Assembly (NCBI RefSeq): GCF_005154805.1
Contig: NZ_CP039727.1
Span: 1,237,501 to 1,301,500 of the forward strand
DNA from: Bacillus sp. S3
GTDB lineage: Bacteria; Bacillota; Bacilli; Bacillales; Cytobacillaceae
Length of the DNA stretch: 64,000 nt
Direction of reading: 5' to 3'
A model generated the notes under the pieces. It did not search any database. It was not told the DNA's origin and worked only from the letters and a program-made list of their open reading frames with translations. Made by a program: the position numbers and the translations under genes. Positions 41,688 to 50,078 of this stretch are shown here, piece by piece (position 1 is the first letter of the stretch; every line of letters starts with the position of its first letter).

Positions 41688-42056
41688 ATGACGAGGAAAA
41701 ATCAATTTTGGAAGGGGATCCTGCTTGGGGCCCTTGCAGGTGGGGCTATTAGTTTATTAGACAGACAAACACGTGAGGCTATGAAGGAAAATATTCAAAA
41801 AACATCTTGTAAGGTTGCCTATATCGTCCGTAATCCCGGAGAAGTCTCAGATAAAGTAAAGGGGACGGCGGCGAAAATCAAGATAGCCTATGAACAAATG
41901 AGTGAAGATATTTCCTATATTACAGATAAAGTGGAGGAATTGAAGGAGTTAACACCACAAGTTACAGACATTCTAAAAGAAACAAAGGAAACATTTACTG
42001 GGCATGAACAAACAGACTTGTTAGAAGAAGTGCTAGGGGAAGGGGAAAAAATATAA
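41688..42056 (+). CDS. YtxH-domain protein
   Basis: Protein of 122 residues with an N-terminal hydrophobic helix (FWKGILLGALAGGAISLL), the GxxxGxxxG-rich YtxH signature, followed by a basic/acidic amphipathic coiled region with KVKGTAAKIKIAYEQMSED. YtxH-type proteins are general-stress or envelope-associated; no activity known. ATG at 41688 with AAGGAGAG is preferred over the upstream in-frame ATG at 41655. It is 20 bases before the BrkB-family gene and probably co-transcribed. Confidence 0.72.
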   Translation: MTRKNQFWKGILLGALAGGAISLLDRQTREAMKENIQKTSCKVAYIVRNPGEVSDKVKGTAAKIKIAYEQMSEDISYITDKVEELKELTPQVTDILKETKETFTGHEQTDLLEEVLGEGEKI

Positions 42057-42076
42057 AGTAAAGGAGGAGGTAGCAA

Positions 42077-42913
42077 ATGGGCAAAGAAATTAATGTACGC
42101 TCGTCATTGATAAGGCTGCTTTGGCATCGGATTGAAGAAGATGACTTGCCGGGATTAAGTGCGCAATTGGCCTACTTTTTTCTTCTTTCCTTGTTCCCGC
42201 TTCTGATCGTCATATTTACCCTATTACCATATTTTCCGATTCCACATCAAGATATGCTTGGGATGCTTCGAGATTTTGCACCAGAGGAAGCCATGAAGCT
42301 AATTGAAAAGAATATTAATGATATCATGGATCATCGAAATGGCGGATTGCTTTCGTTCGGGATTATCGGGACTATCTGGTCGGCTTCAAATGGGATAAAT
42401 GCAGTCGTGAGAGCTTTTAATAAAGCCTATAATGTCAAGGAAAGCCGCTCGTTCATTGTCTCACGAGGGATGGCTATTCTTTTAACCTTTGGAATGATTT
42501 TTGTCTTTCTCCTTGCGATTGTTCTACCGGTATTTGGCAGGGAAATTGGCCTTTTCCTATTTTCAAAATTAGGTTATACATCGGAATTTATCAGGCTTTG
42601 GAATGCATTAAGCTGGCTTGTTAGCGCGATTATTTTATTCCTTATTTTTACAGGGTTGTATTGGATTGCGCCAAATGTGAAACTAGGCTGTCGCAGTGCA
42701 TTTCCGGGAGCTGCATTTGCTACATTTGGCTGGATTCTTTCATCGCTGGGGTTATCTTTTTACGTCGGAAATATTAGTAACTATTCGCTTACCTATGGCA
42801 GTATCGGGGCGATTATCATTTTAATGATTTGGTTGTATTTATCTGCCTTCATTATAATTTTAGGTGGAGAAATCAATGCCTATTATAGTGAAAAAAATCG
42901 GTCGAACTGCTAA
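42077..42913 (+). CDS. yfkH: YihY/BrkB-family membrane protein, YfkH-like
   Basis: Membrane protein of 278 residues with six helices. The N-terminal segment DLPGLSAQLAYFFLLSLFPLLI is the BrkB signature, followed by GIIGTIWSASNGINAVVRAFNKAYNV and the closing GAIIILMIWLYLSAFIIILGGEINA. Although once named RNase BN, the family has no proven nuclease activity; a transport or envelope role is more likely. AAAGGAGGAGG precedes the ATG. Confidence 0.87.
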   Translation: MGKEINVRSSLIRLLWHRIEEDDLPGLSAQLAYFFLLSLFPLLIVIFTLLPYFPIPHQDMLGMLRDFAPEEAMKLIEKNINDIMDHRNGGLLSFGIIGTIWSASNGINAVVRAFNKAYNVKESRSFIVSRGMAILLTFGMIFVFLLAIVLPVFGREIGLFLFSKLGYTSEFIRLWNALSWLVSAIILFLIFTGLYWIAPNVKLGCRSAFPGAAFATFGWILSSLGLSFYVGNISNYSLTYGSIGAIIILMIWLYLSAFIIILGGEINAYYSEKNRSNC

Positions 42914-42992
42914 TACTTACCTTCATGAAAATAAATCATTCGTTCAAACTATGATGGAGGGGCAACCCACTATTAAGGGAGGTTTTTTTACG

Positions 42993-43097
42993 ATGACGAA
43001 GCAAACTAAAAAAGACGGCGGTACAAAGCAAAAGGGTAAGGGCAGTAAAGGGAATAAAACATCAGGTTCAGCAAACGGTTCTAACGGATACCATTAA
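42993..43097 (+). CDS. small Lys/Gly/Ser-rich protein
   Basis: A 34-residue hydrophilic product (MTKQTKKDGGTKQKGKGSKG then NKTSGSANGSNGYH). AAGGGAGG at 42975-42982 is about 10 bases before the ATG, and a terminator follows. The composition resembles tiny acid-soluble spore or coat-associated proteins. Family not recognised. Confidence 0.5.
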   Translation: MTKQTKKDGGTKQKGKGSKGNKTSGSANGSNGYH

Positions 43098-43120
43098 GAG
43101 GGATTCAGCAAATAAAGAAA

Positions 43121-43148
43121 AAAGGCTGGGTAAACACCCGGCCTTTAT
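43121..43148. terminator. bidirectional intrinsic terminator
   Basis: AAAGGCTGGGT (43121-43131) pairs with ACCCGGCCTTT from 43136, one G-U pair, between the small gene and the convergent zosA-like gene. Confidence 0.75.
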
Positions 43149-45061
43149 GATTTTAATAACCGCAGACTATTTAGGATGACTAGGATCGTGCTGCCTTCAT
43201 GACCGATCACTCCATATGGCAAATCAAGTATCTGGAAGAAATTCGATGAAATTAACACCGCAATCACCGTGATGGAGAAAATGACATTTTGTTTAATAAT
43301 TTTGTTCATTCGTTGTGAAAGGCGAACGGCCTCGGCAATTCTAGGTAAATCGTTTTTCATCAGGACAATATCCGCTGTTTCAAGAGCTACGTCTGTTCCT
43401 TCTCCCATTGCGATCCCTACATTGGCTATGGCCAATGCAGGTGCATCATTAATGCCATCGCCCACCATTGCCACTGTTTTATATTTCTTTTTTAATTGTT
43501 TCAGTTTTTCTACTTTATCTTCCGGAAGACATTCAGCAAAAAATTCATCCACATGACTTTCGGATGCAATCACACGCGCTGTTTTTTCGCTATCTCCCGT
43601 TAGCATCACTGTTCGAATACCTTGTTTCTTTAAATGGTCAATAGCAAGCTTTGTTTCCTTACGAACAACATCCTTCATCGCAATCATTGCACTTAGTTCG
43701 CCGTTAATTTCAATAAATACTAGTGTGTTACCAAGGTTTGCAAGGTCCCTGGCTTTTCCGTCGGCGAATCTGTCAACATTATCTTTTCCGACAAAAGCTG
43801 CTTTCCCAATCTTCCATTGTTCTCCGTTCAATTCTGCTTTAATACCCCAGCCAGGGATATCCTCAAGGCTGTCTGGATGGAAGAGTTCTTTGTTTATATG
43901 CTGCTTCGCATATTTGACGATAGCTTGTGCCAAAGGGTGGTTCGAATGGTTTTCAATTGAAGCAGCTTGCCAAATCAGTGTTTCTTTTTCAAGCCCCTCT
44001 TTTACAATCACTTCGGTGACTTCTGGTTTCCCTTTTGTCAGCGTGCCTGTTTTATCAAAAGCAATGGCTTCCAAATGACTTAAATTTTCAAGATGAACGC
44101 CGCCTTTTACTAAAATTCCGTGCCTAGCGCCATTTGAGATGGCCGATAATGTAGCAGGCATGATGGAAGCAACAAGGGCACAGGGAGAGGCAACAACTAA
44201 TAAAATCATCGCACGATAAAAGGCTTCATGCCAGCTCCAGCCAAGTAAAAAGTACGGCAGGAACATCATAGCAATGACGACCAACAGGACTACCTTAACG
44301 TAGGTTCCTTCGAACCTTTCAATGAAAAGCTGTGATGGCGACTTTTCACTTTGCGCCGATTGAACGAGCTGAATGATTTTATGAAAAAGAGTATCATGGC
44401 TCGCTTTAGTCACTTGAACGGTAATGGAACCTGTCATATTAACAGTTCCGGCGAAAACCTCAGCTTCCTCACCTTTGGATACAGGCATGGATTCCCCCGT
44501 TATGGCTGCTTCATCAATATTGGTTTGTCCCTTGAAAATCATTCCGTCTGAAGGGACTCGCTCCCCCGGTTTAATGAGAATATGATCCCCGACTTGAAGC
44601 TCAGAAACGGAAACCCGTTTTTCGACTCCATTTGTGATAAGCAATGCCTCTTCCGGCTGCAGCTCCATCAATGAAGAAATTTCTTTGTGGCTTTTATTCA
44701 TTGTGTATGTTTCCAAGGCACCGCTGACAGCAAAAATAAAGATGAGTATAGCCCCTTCGGTCCAGTAGCCAATAATGGCTGAGCCAACAGCTGCAAAAAT
44801 CATCAGCATCTCCACGTTGAGTTCTTTATTTTCATAGGTGGCCTCAATGCCTTCTTTTGCTTTGGCAAATCCGCCAATGACAAATGCCAGCAGGTAGGCA
44901 ATGATGGAGTCGGCGCCATTCCCATATTTATCAAAAAGCCAGCCGGCAAGAATCAACGCACCACTCAACCCAGCAGCAATCAATTCGGCATGTGGTTTAA
45001 TTTTTTCAATCATACTGACCTTCTGGATCCCCTTGGCAAGAGCTTTTGCTTCTGTATTCAT
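43145..45061 (-). CDS. zosA: P1B-type heavy-metal ATPase, ZosA-like (zinc)
   Basis: Transporting ATPase of 638 residues, one more than B. subtilis ZosA. About eight membrane helices; the ion-selectivity motif VVASPCALVAS (SPC), actuator TGES in AITGESMPVS, phosphorylation site AFDKTGTLTKG, nucleotide-binding HP motif SNHPLAQAI and hinge MVGDGINDAPALA are intact. There is no N-terminal HMA domain. ZosA imports zinc under peroxide stress and is PerR-controlled in B. subtilis; no clear PerR box is visible upstream here. It breaks the yfk gene order between yfkH and yfkF. Confidence 0.85.
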   Translation of the reverse strand: MNTEAKALAKGIQKVSMIEKIKPHAELIAAGLSGALILAGWLFDKYGNGADSIIAYLLAFVIGGFAKAKEGIEATYENKELNVEMLMIFAAVGSAIIGYWTEGAILIFIFAVSGALETYTMNKSHKEISSLMELQPEEALLITNGVEKRVSVSELQVGDHILIKPGERVPSDGMIFKGQTNIDEAAITGESMPVSKGEEAEVFAGTVNMTGSITVQVTKASHDTLFHKIIQLVQSAQSEKSPSQLFIERFEGTYVKVVLLVVIAMMFLPYFLLGWSWHEAFYRAMILLVVASPCALVASIMPATLSAISNGARHGILVKGGVHLENLSHLEAIAFDKTGTLTKGKPEVTEVIVKEGLEKETLIWQAASIENHSNHPLAQAIVKYAKQHINKELFHPDSLEDIPGWGIKAELNGEQWKIGKAAFVGKDNVDRFADGKARDLANLGNTLVFIEINGELSAMIAMKDVVRKETKLAIDHLKKQGIRTVMLTGDSEKTARVIASESHVDEFFAECLPEDKVEKLKQLKKKYKTVAMVGDGINDAPALAIANVGIAMGEGTDVALETADIVLMKNDLPRIAEAVRLSQRMNKIIKQNVIFSITVIAVLISSNFFQILDLPYGVIGHEGSTILVILNSLRLLKS

Positions 45062-45113
45062 TGTTTCTCCCCCTCGTTTCTAATTGAGAAAAATAATCAA
45101 CCTCACTACCCCT

Positions 45114-45150
45114 AAAAAACACGAAAGCTGTCATCAAAAGTGATGACAGC
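45114..45150 (-). terminator. intrinsic terminator of the MFS gene (minus strand)
   Basis: GCTGTCATCA (45127-45136) pairs perfectly with TGATGACAGC (45141-45150); the minus-strand continuation is TTTCGTGTTTTTT. Confidence 0.8.
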
Positions 45151-45266
45151 AAAATCTCTCAATTCATATTTATTTAATTTCATCTTACCACACATACTAT
45201 GCTTTAGAAATGTATTTGCTTCAAATAAAGAAGAGGGATGCAGGAAAGCATGCTTCCTTTCAAAAA

Positions 45267-46442
45267 TTAATCCTTTGACGTAACCAAAGACATCTCTTTA
45301 TTTAACGTGAGGGTTAAAAAGATAATAAAAAATAATGTACTGATAATATGAAAGAAACTTATATTTTTAAAGTACTGGATAAAAAATCCTCCTAAGGTTG
45401 GGCCGATTAAACTGCCTAAACTAAAAAAGATGCCGCACATTAAATTTCCAGTTGGGAACAAGTTTTTCGGCATTAAGTCTGCCATATAGGAAATGCCAAG
45501 TGAGAAAGTTGAACCAACAAACATTCCGGCGACAAATAAACAGACTGCTAGCAACAAGAAGGATTGCTCCAAGAAACTCGCTGCTGTAAAGCAAATGGAA
45601 CCAAGGAATAGGATGGTAATTAGAATGGTTCTGCGCCCGAATTTATCACTCAACATCCCTAATGGAAGCTGGAATACAATTGCTCCGATCGCAAAGGAAG
45701 CTAAGAGAACCGAAACACTCTTCACATCAAGGCCAATCCTTAAAGCATATACCGGAAAACTTCCATTTAAAGAGGACTCTAACATACCATATGCAAGCGG
45801 TGGCAGAAAAGCTGCCCAGCCATACTTCCAGGCTTGCGAAAATCGTTTTAAAGTGGCAGAGAATGAATGAACCATTATTTCCTGATCCGGATATTCGTTT
45901 TTAAGAGCAAATAAAAAGACCCATCCTGCCAAACATAAAACAGAGGATAACATAAAAGGAAGCGCCACGTTCACATTTACAAGCGGTGTCATTAATGGTC
46001 CCGTCGCAAACCCTATCCCAAAAAACAAGCCATATAGAGAAAGATTTCTCCCCCGCCTTTTTGCTGGGGAAAAAGACGTAATCCATGTCTGCGTTCCGAA
46101 ATGTAAGGCATGGTCACCAATACCGATGAAAAGACGCAGAATAAACCAAAACCAGAATGTTTTCCATAACGGAAATAATGCTAATGAAACAATCACCAGC
46201 AAGCCCCCAAAAATGATAACCGGCTTATAACCAAATTTTCTTAGTGGCTGCTCCATAAATGGGGATACTAAAAGAATTCCTATATAAAGTGCTGTCGCAT
46301 TTAATCCGTTTAAGGATGACGAAACCCCGCTGTGTTCGAGAATCACGGCTATCAAAGGAAGAAGCATACCTTGGCTGAAACCTGAGACAGCCACAATACT
46401 GACTAAAATCCAAAATCTAAAATTTGTGCTGACATTTATCAT
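45267..46442 (-). CDS. yfkF: MFS transporter, YfkF-like
   Basis: Twelve-helix transporter of 391 residues, exactly the size of B. subtilis YfkF, and in the equivalent place next to the cation exchanger yfkE. Motif A-like loops are FMEQPLRKFGYKPVI and GMLSDKFGRRTILITILF, the second being the canonical DxxGRR form in the C-terminal half; helix 5 has GIGFATGPLMTPL. Drug-efflux-type; substrate not known. It is divergent from yfkE. Confidence 0.8.
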   Translation of the reverse strand: MINVSTNFRFWILVSIVAVSGFSQGMLLPLIAVILEHSGVSSSLNGLNATALYIGILLVSPFMEQPLRKFGYKPVIIFGGLLVIVSLALFPLWKTFWFWFILRLFIGIGDHALHFGTQTWITSFSPAKRRGRNLSLYGLFFGIGFATGPLMTPLVNVNVALPFMLSSVLCLAGWVFLFALKNEYPDQEIMVHSFSATLKRFSQAWKYGWAAFLPPLAYGMLESSLNGSFPVYALRIGLDVKSVSVLLASFAIGAIVFQLPLGMLSDKFGRRTILITILFLGSICFTAASFLEQSFLLLAVCLFVAGMFVGSTFSLGISYMADLMPKNLFPTGNLMCGIFFSLGSLIGPTLGGFFIQYFKNISFFHIISTLFFIIFLTLTLNKEMSLVTSKD

Positions 46443-46596
46443 TTTTTACCTCATACGAAAATAAATTTGTTGGGTATCAACTATGTAATTATAACAAGTA
46501 ACAAGCTTTTTCGGCCATAAGGTAAATTTTGCTGCATGTAGAAACAACATATAGGGTAGAAAAAAGAAGAGATAGAAAAGAAATGGAGGGAATCCA

Positions 46597-47655
46597 GTGA
46601 CTAATAAAATCTTTATGCTGCTGACGTTTATTGGGGTTCCAGTTTCTGTGATTGGGACACTGATGCATTGGCCGAGTATCATTCTATTTATAATTTACTG
46701 TCTAACCATTATTGCATTATCCAGCTACATGGGAAGAGCAACCGAAAGTCTTGCTATTGTGGCAGGACCGCGAATTGGCGGACTATTAAATGCCACTTTT
46801 GGAAATGCGGTTGAGCTCATCATTTCCATTTTTTCTTTAAAGGCAGGATTAGTAGGAATAGTCTTGGCTTCTTTAACTGGCTCTGTATTAGGAAACCTGC
46901 TTCTGGTTGCCGGACTTTCCTTTTTTGTCGGCGGACTCAAATTTAAACGCCAGAAATTTAATGTGTTCGATGCACGGCATAATTCCGGGCTGCTCATGTT
47001 TGCAGTGATTATTGCTTTTGTCATTCCAGAGGTATTTTCAATGAATATGAATGAAACAAAGACTCTGTCCTTAAGTATTGGGATATCGGTGATCCTAATT
47101 CTCCTATACCTAGCAGCATTATTTTTTAAACTTGTCACCCATCGAGGAGTATATCAGTCTGCTATAGAAACTGCTCCTCACGAGGGAGAGGAACCGGAAT
47201 GGGGCAAGGGCAAAGCAATTGCAGTTCTTTTGGTTGCAACGCTCGCAGTTGCCTATATTTCCGAGCACCTTGTTCATACCTTTGAGTACGTAGGGAAGAC
47301 GTTCGGCTGGTCCGAGCTCTTTATCGGGGTAATCATTGTTGCTATCGTCGGAAATGCAGCTGAACACGCCTCGGCCGTGCTAATGGCATATAAAAATAAA
47401 ATGGATATCGCTGTGGAAATTGCAATTGGATCCACCTTACAAGTGGCAATGTTTGTCTTGCCCGTACTAGTCCTTCTCTCGCTCTTTTTTGACACGTCCA
47501 TGCCGCTCTTATTCAGCTGGCAGGAATTAATTGCAATGGTCTCATCCGTACTTTTGATGGTCGTCATCTCAAACGACGGAGAATCCAACTGGTTCGAAGG
47601 ACTAACCCTACTCGCAGCCTACATCATCATGGGCATTGGATTTTTTCTTCTATAA
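46597..47655 (+). CDS. yfkE: calcium/proton exchanger (CAX family), YfkE/ChaA-like
   Basis: Antiporter of 352 residues with 11 helices. Both alpha-repeats that form the ion site are present: NATFGNAVELIISIF and VAIVGNAAEHASAVLMAY, each with the GNAxE acidic helix. B. subtilis YfkE (351 residues) is a structurally known H+/Ca2+ exchanger. GTG start at 46597 behind AATGGAGGG. It stands as a single unit with a terminator. Confidence 0.92.
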   Translation: MTNKIFMLLTFIGVPVSVIGTLMHWPSIILFIIYCLTIIALSSYMGRATESLAIVAGPRIGGLLNATFGNAVELIISIFSLKAGLVGIVLASLTGSVLGNLLLVAGLSFFVGGLKFKRQKFNVFDARHNSGLLMFAVIIAFVIPEVFSMNMNETKTLSLSIGISVILILLYLAALFFKLVTHRGVYQSAIETAPHEGEEPEWGKGKAIAVLLVATLAVAYISEHLVHTFEYVGKTFGWSELFIGVIIVAIVGNAAEHASAVLMAYKNKMDIAVEIAIGSTLQVAMFVLPVLVLLSLFFDTSMPLLFSWQELIAMVSSVLLMVVISNDGESNWFEGLTLLAAYIIMGIGFFLL

Positions 47656-47673
47656 TCAGATACAGGATAAAAT

Positions 47674-47707
47674 AAAGACTCTAAGCCATATAGCTTAGAG
47701 TCTCTTT
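47674..47707 (+). terminator. intrinsic terminator after yfkE
   Basis: AGACTCTAAGC (47676-47686) pairs with GCTTAGAGTCT (47693-47703), flanked by A and T runs. Confidence 0.82.
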
Positions 47708-47709
47708 GT

Positions 47710-48056
47710 TGCTAAAGCGGTTTCATTTTTTTGAAAATGTACGGGGTATATCTTCTTTGCTGTGCTATAATGAATCAGCACTATTATATAAGGGTTAATA
47801 ATTCAATCGCTTTCTTTGGGATCATCAATCACCAACCTTCATGTTTAGTTTGAACCAAGAAAACACGAGTGTTGAATTTCATATAAGACGGGAATCCCAA
47901 CCTCCTTATAGATGATAATAAGTATTTAGTTAGCTGATTGATTACAGCCCTCCTTTTTTGAAAGGTTAAGTATATTATAAAACGTAATTTGAATTTTGTA
48001 AATAATCAGATTATTACATTTTTGTTACTTTTTCACCAATCATAAAGGAGCAACAG
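47710..48056. other. intergenic stretch without recognised gene
   Basis: About 350 A+T-rich bases between the yfkE terminator and the next gene. I see a possible TATAAT at 47763-47768 and a GGAGG on the minus strand near 47903 but no convincing coding frame or structured RNA. Confidence 0.5.
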
Positions 48057-48674
48057 ATGAAATTTTTTATACGGCTATTATTTTTTATTATTGGTTTAAC
48101 CATCATGACTTTTGGAGTATGCATGACAATTGAGGTAGCGGATATTGGAGTAGGGGCATGGGATGCGCTTAATGTTGCCTTAACAGAAAGGGTGGGCTTT
48201 TCGGTAGGCAAATGGGTCATGATTGACGGAGCAATTTTAGTGATTGTTAATTCGCTCTTAGTAAAAAGACGGCCAGATCTGCTCTCACTGTTAACCATAA
48301 TTTTCATCGGTTCTTTAGTTGATTTCTGGTTGATATTTGTATTTGATTTATTTCAAGTAGAACCGTTTATCGCTAAATTGGGAATGCTGCTCGTTGGCAT
48401 CTTAATTATTGGCTTTGGGGCGGCTATTTATTTGCAGGCAAAATTTCCACAAAGCCCCATTGATAATTTTATGCTAGCGATAAAGGAACGGTTTCATGTA
48501 AATTTGATGGCAGCGAAAACAATCGGCGAAATATCGGCCTTGATACCTGCTTTTTTCCTAAAAGGGCCCATTTCGTACGGAACGATCATTATTACTTTTA
48601 CAGTTGGGCCTGCGATTCAATTGTTCTTTCCAACTTTTGAAAAATTAATGCAGCGCCTTCAGGAGAAGTATTGA
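48057..48674 (+). CDS. YczE/YyaS/YitT-family membrane protein
   Basis: Membrane protein of 205 residues with five helices. The segment ADIGVGAWDALNVALTERVGFSVGKW is the conserved loop of the YczE/YyaS family (YitT-like DUF161 relatives), and PQSPIDNFMLAIKERFHVNL repeats the theme in the second half. Members influence antibiotic (surfactin-type) production or regulator expression in B. subtilis, but no biochemical function is established. AAAGGAG precedes the ATG. Confidence 0.82.
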   Translation: MKFFIRLLFFIIGLTIMTFGVCMTIEVADIGVGAWDALNVALTERVGFSVGKWVMIDGAILVIVNSLLVKRRPDLLSLLTIIFIGSLVDFWLIFVFDLFQVEPFIAKLGMLLVGILIIGFGAAIYLQAKFPQSPIDNFMLAIKERFHVNLMAAKTIGEISALIPAFFLKGPISYGTIIITFTVGPAIQLFFPTFEKLMQRLQEKY

Positions 48675-48783
48675 GGGCAATAGGGATTTAATGAAAAAAA
48701 TTTCTGGAATGGATAATATTAATGAACTCCGAAAAAACTACTAGCAGATATGATTAATGTTATTAGTGAAAGGAGTTACACCC

Positions 48784-49599
48784 GTGAAGAAACATATCTC
48801 TTTACTTATGACACTGCTATTAATGCTTACTTTTATTCCGCCTGCTTTTGCTCAAAAAGCACCGGCTAAAAAGACGCCAGCCCCAGTAAAATATCAAGTT
48901 CCTGCCTCAGTTCGCAACATTTCTAAGGAAAATACGTATCCGAATTCGACACAGGACTTGCCGTTATTGAAGCCAAGTGATTTAACCAAGAAGTTAATTA
49001 ATTCATCAAAGGAAAAAATTGAAAACCCGGATTTGATTCGCATGCTTAACGAGTCAAGTATTAACAGCACCCCATTCGCGGTTGGCTACCGGGCGATTAT
49101 TTACCTTGGTCAATGGCCCTTGAACTACGAATCATCCGAAACCTCCCCCAATTGGGAGTACCAAAAGATTAATACCAATTACTTTGATAATCGCGGTGGG
49201 AAAGTTCCTTATCAGATTAAGTATGTGCAAGAGGCACAGAAGATTGTCCGCGGCGGTCTGACAGCCAAAATTGCCAATGCCGAAGATGTGAAGAAGATGA
49301 TGCTTCTTAAGGCAATGGAAAAGACGCGTTTGCCGCTTGCATTTGATACGATTATCGGAGCAGGTACGAAAAATGACCATATATATAATATCCCTGCAAA
49401 CCGTCTGGGATACCTTTATGCGTATGCGCCCGGTGTCAATGAGAAAGGGAAAGTAACATATGGTGAAGTGTATTTAATGTTGAAAGGCAGTAAGAAGTTC
49501 ATTGTCATTAAAAACGTGACCTCCCAAGGGATCGGAGCCTGGATTCCTGTTCAGGATTATGTTTCTTTTGGTTTTGCAGCTTCAGAACGGCCTCGTTGA
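48784..49599 (+). CDS. yfkD: YfkD-family secreted protein
   Basis: Exported protein of 271 residues with signal peptide (MKKHISLLMTLLLMLTFIPP, AFAQ). Conserved YfkD parts include VPASVRNISKENTYPNSTQD, AVGYRAIIYLGQWPLNYESS and a C-terminal ITSQGIGAWIPVQDYVSFGF-like end. B. subtilis YfkD (264 residues) is part of the sigma-B/sporulation-period set and has no known activity. GTG at 48784 follows AAAGGAG; an upstream TTG would spoil the signal peptide. Its place beside yfkE/yfkF equals the B. subtilis order. Confidence 0.87.
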   Translation: MKKHISLLMTLLLMLTFIPPAFAQKAPAKKTPAPVKYQVPASVRNISKENTYPNSTQDLPLLKPSDLTKKLINSSKEKIENPDLIRMLNESSINSTPFAVGYRAIIYLGQWPLNYESSETSPNWEYQKINTNYFDNRGGKVPYQIKYVQEAQKIVRGGLTAKIANAEDVKKMMLLKAMEKTRLPLAFDTIIGAGTKNDHIYNIPANRLGYLYAYAPGVNEKGKVTYGEVYLMLKGSKKFIVIKNVTSQGIGAWIPVQDYVSFGFAASERPR

Positions 49600-49609
49600 T
49601 TGAGGGAAG

Positions 49610-49637
49610 AAGGGCTCCTGTCGCAGGGGGCCTTTTT
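49610..49637 (+). terminator. intrinsic terminator after yfkD
   Basis: AAGGGCTCCTG (49610-49620) pairs with CAGGGGGCCTT with one mismatch, then seven T residues. Confidence 0.75.
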
Positions 49638-49714
49638 TTAAAATATGGGCAAACTATTGTAAAAGAGCGATTAATTCGGTAGGATGTAAACGGTAATGAA
49701 AGGAGAGAGACAGC

Positions 49715-49903
49715 TTGGGAAGTTCAATTCAAGATAAAAATTCACAGGTTGATTTTCTAAAGCAGCGATTGAATATGTTTATAGATGTGCTCGATGCTAT
49801 TGATCCGGAAGATGCGGATCTTGAGGATATCGACCGTTTAATTTCCATGCTTGATGACATGGAGTCGAAATGCAGAGAATTCAACAATCGTGAAAGCAAC
49901 TGA
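49715..49903 (+). CDS. SE1561-family small protein
   Basis: Acidic helical protein of 62 residues (SQVDFLKQRLNMFIDVLDAI, DPEDADLEDIDRLISMLDDM). The pattern is that of the SE1561 family found in Staphylococcus and Bacillus; function unknown. TTG start at 49715 with GAAAGGAGAG upstream. A weak GAGTCTG/CAGGCTC hairpin with eight T residues follows at 49900-49931. Confidence 0.7.
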   Translation: MGSSIQDKNSQVDFLKQRLNMFIDVLDAIDPEDADLEDIDRLISMLDDMESKCREFNNRESN

Positions 49904-49931
49904 GTCTGTTAAATAGCAGGCTCTTTTTTTT
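49900..49931 (+). terminator. intrinsic terminator
   Basis: GAGTCTG pairs with CAGGCTC around TTAAATAG, then TTTTTTTT. Confidence 0.65.
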
Positions 49932-50078
49932 GGAGAAATTAGCGCAAACTGCTATGTATTCGTTTGCAAGCTTTTCCTTTAATTCTAGTGGTTATAGGAG
50001 TATAATGGTAGCGTGTAAATAGTTGTAATATTTCTTAAATAGATTAATTTGGGGAACAAAGGGAAAGGGGTACTCGAA

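Noticed and set aside
42864..42992. Longer version of the Lys/Gly-rich small gene starting inside yfkH
   Set aside because: The extra 43 codons overlap the yfkH 3' end and have no ribosome binding site; AAGGGAGG marks the start at 42993.
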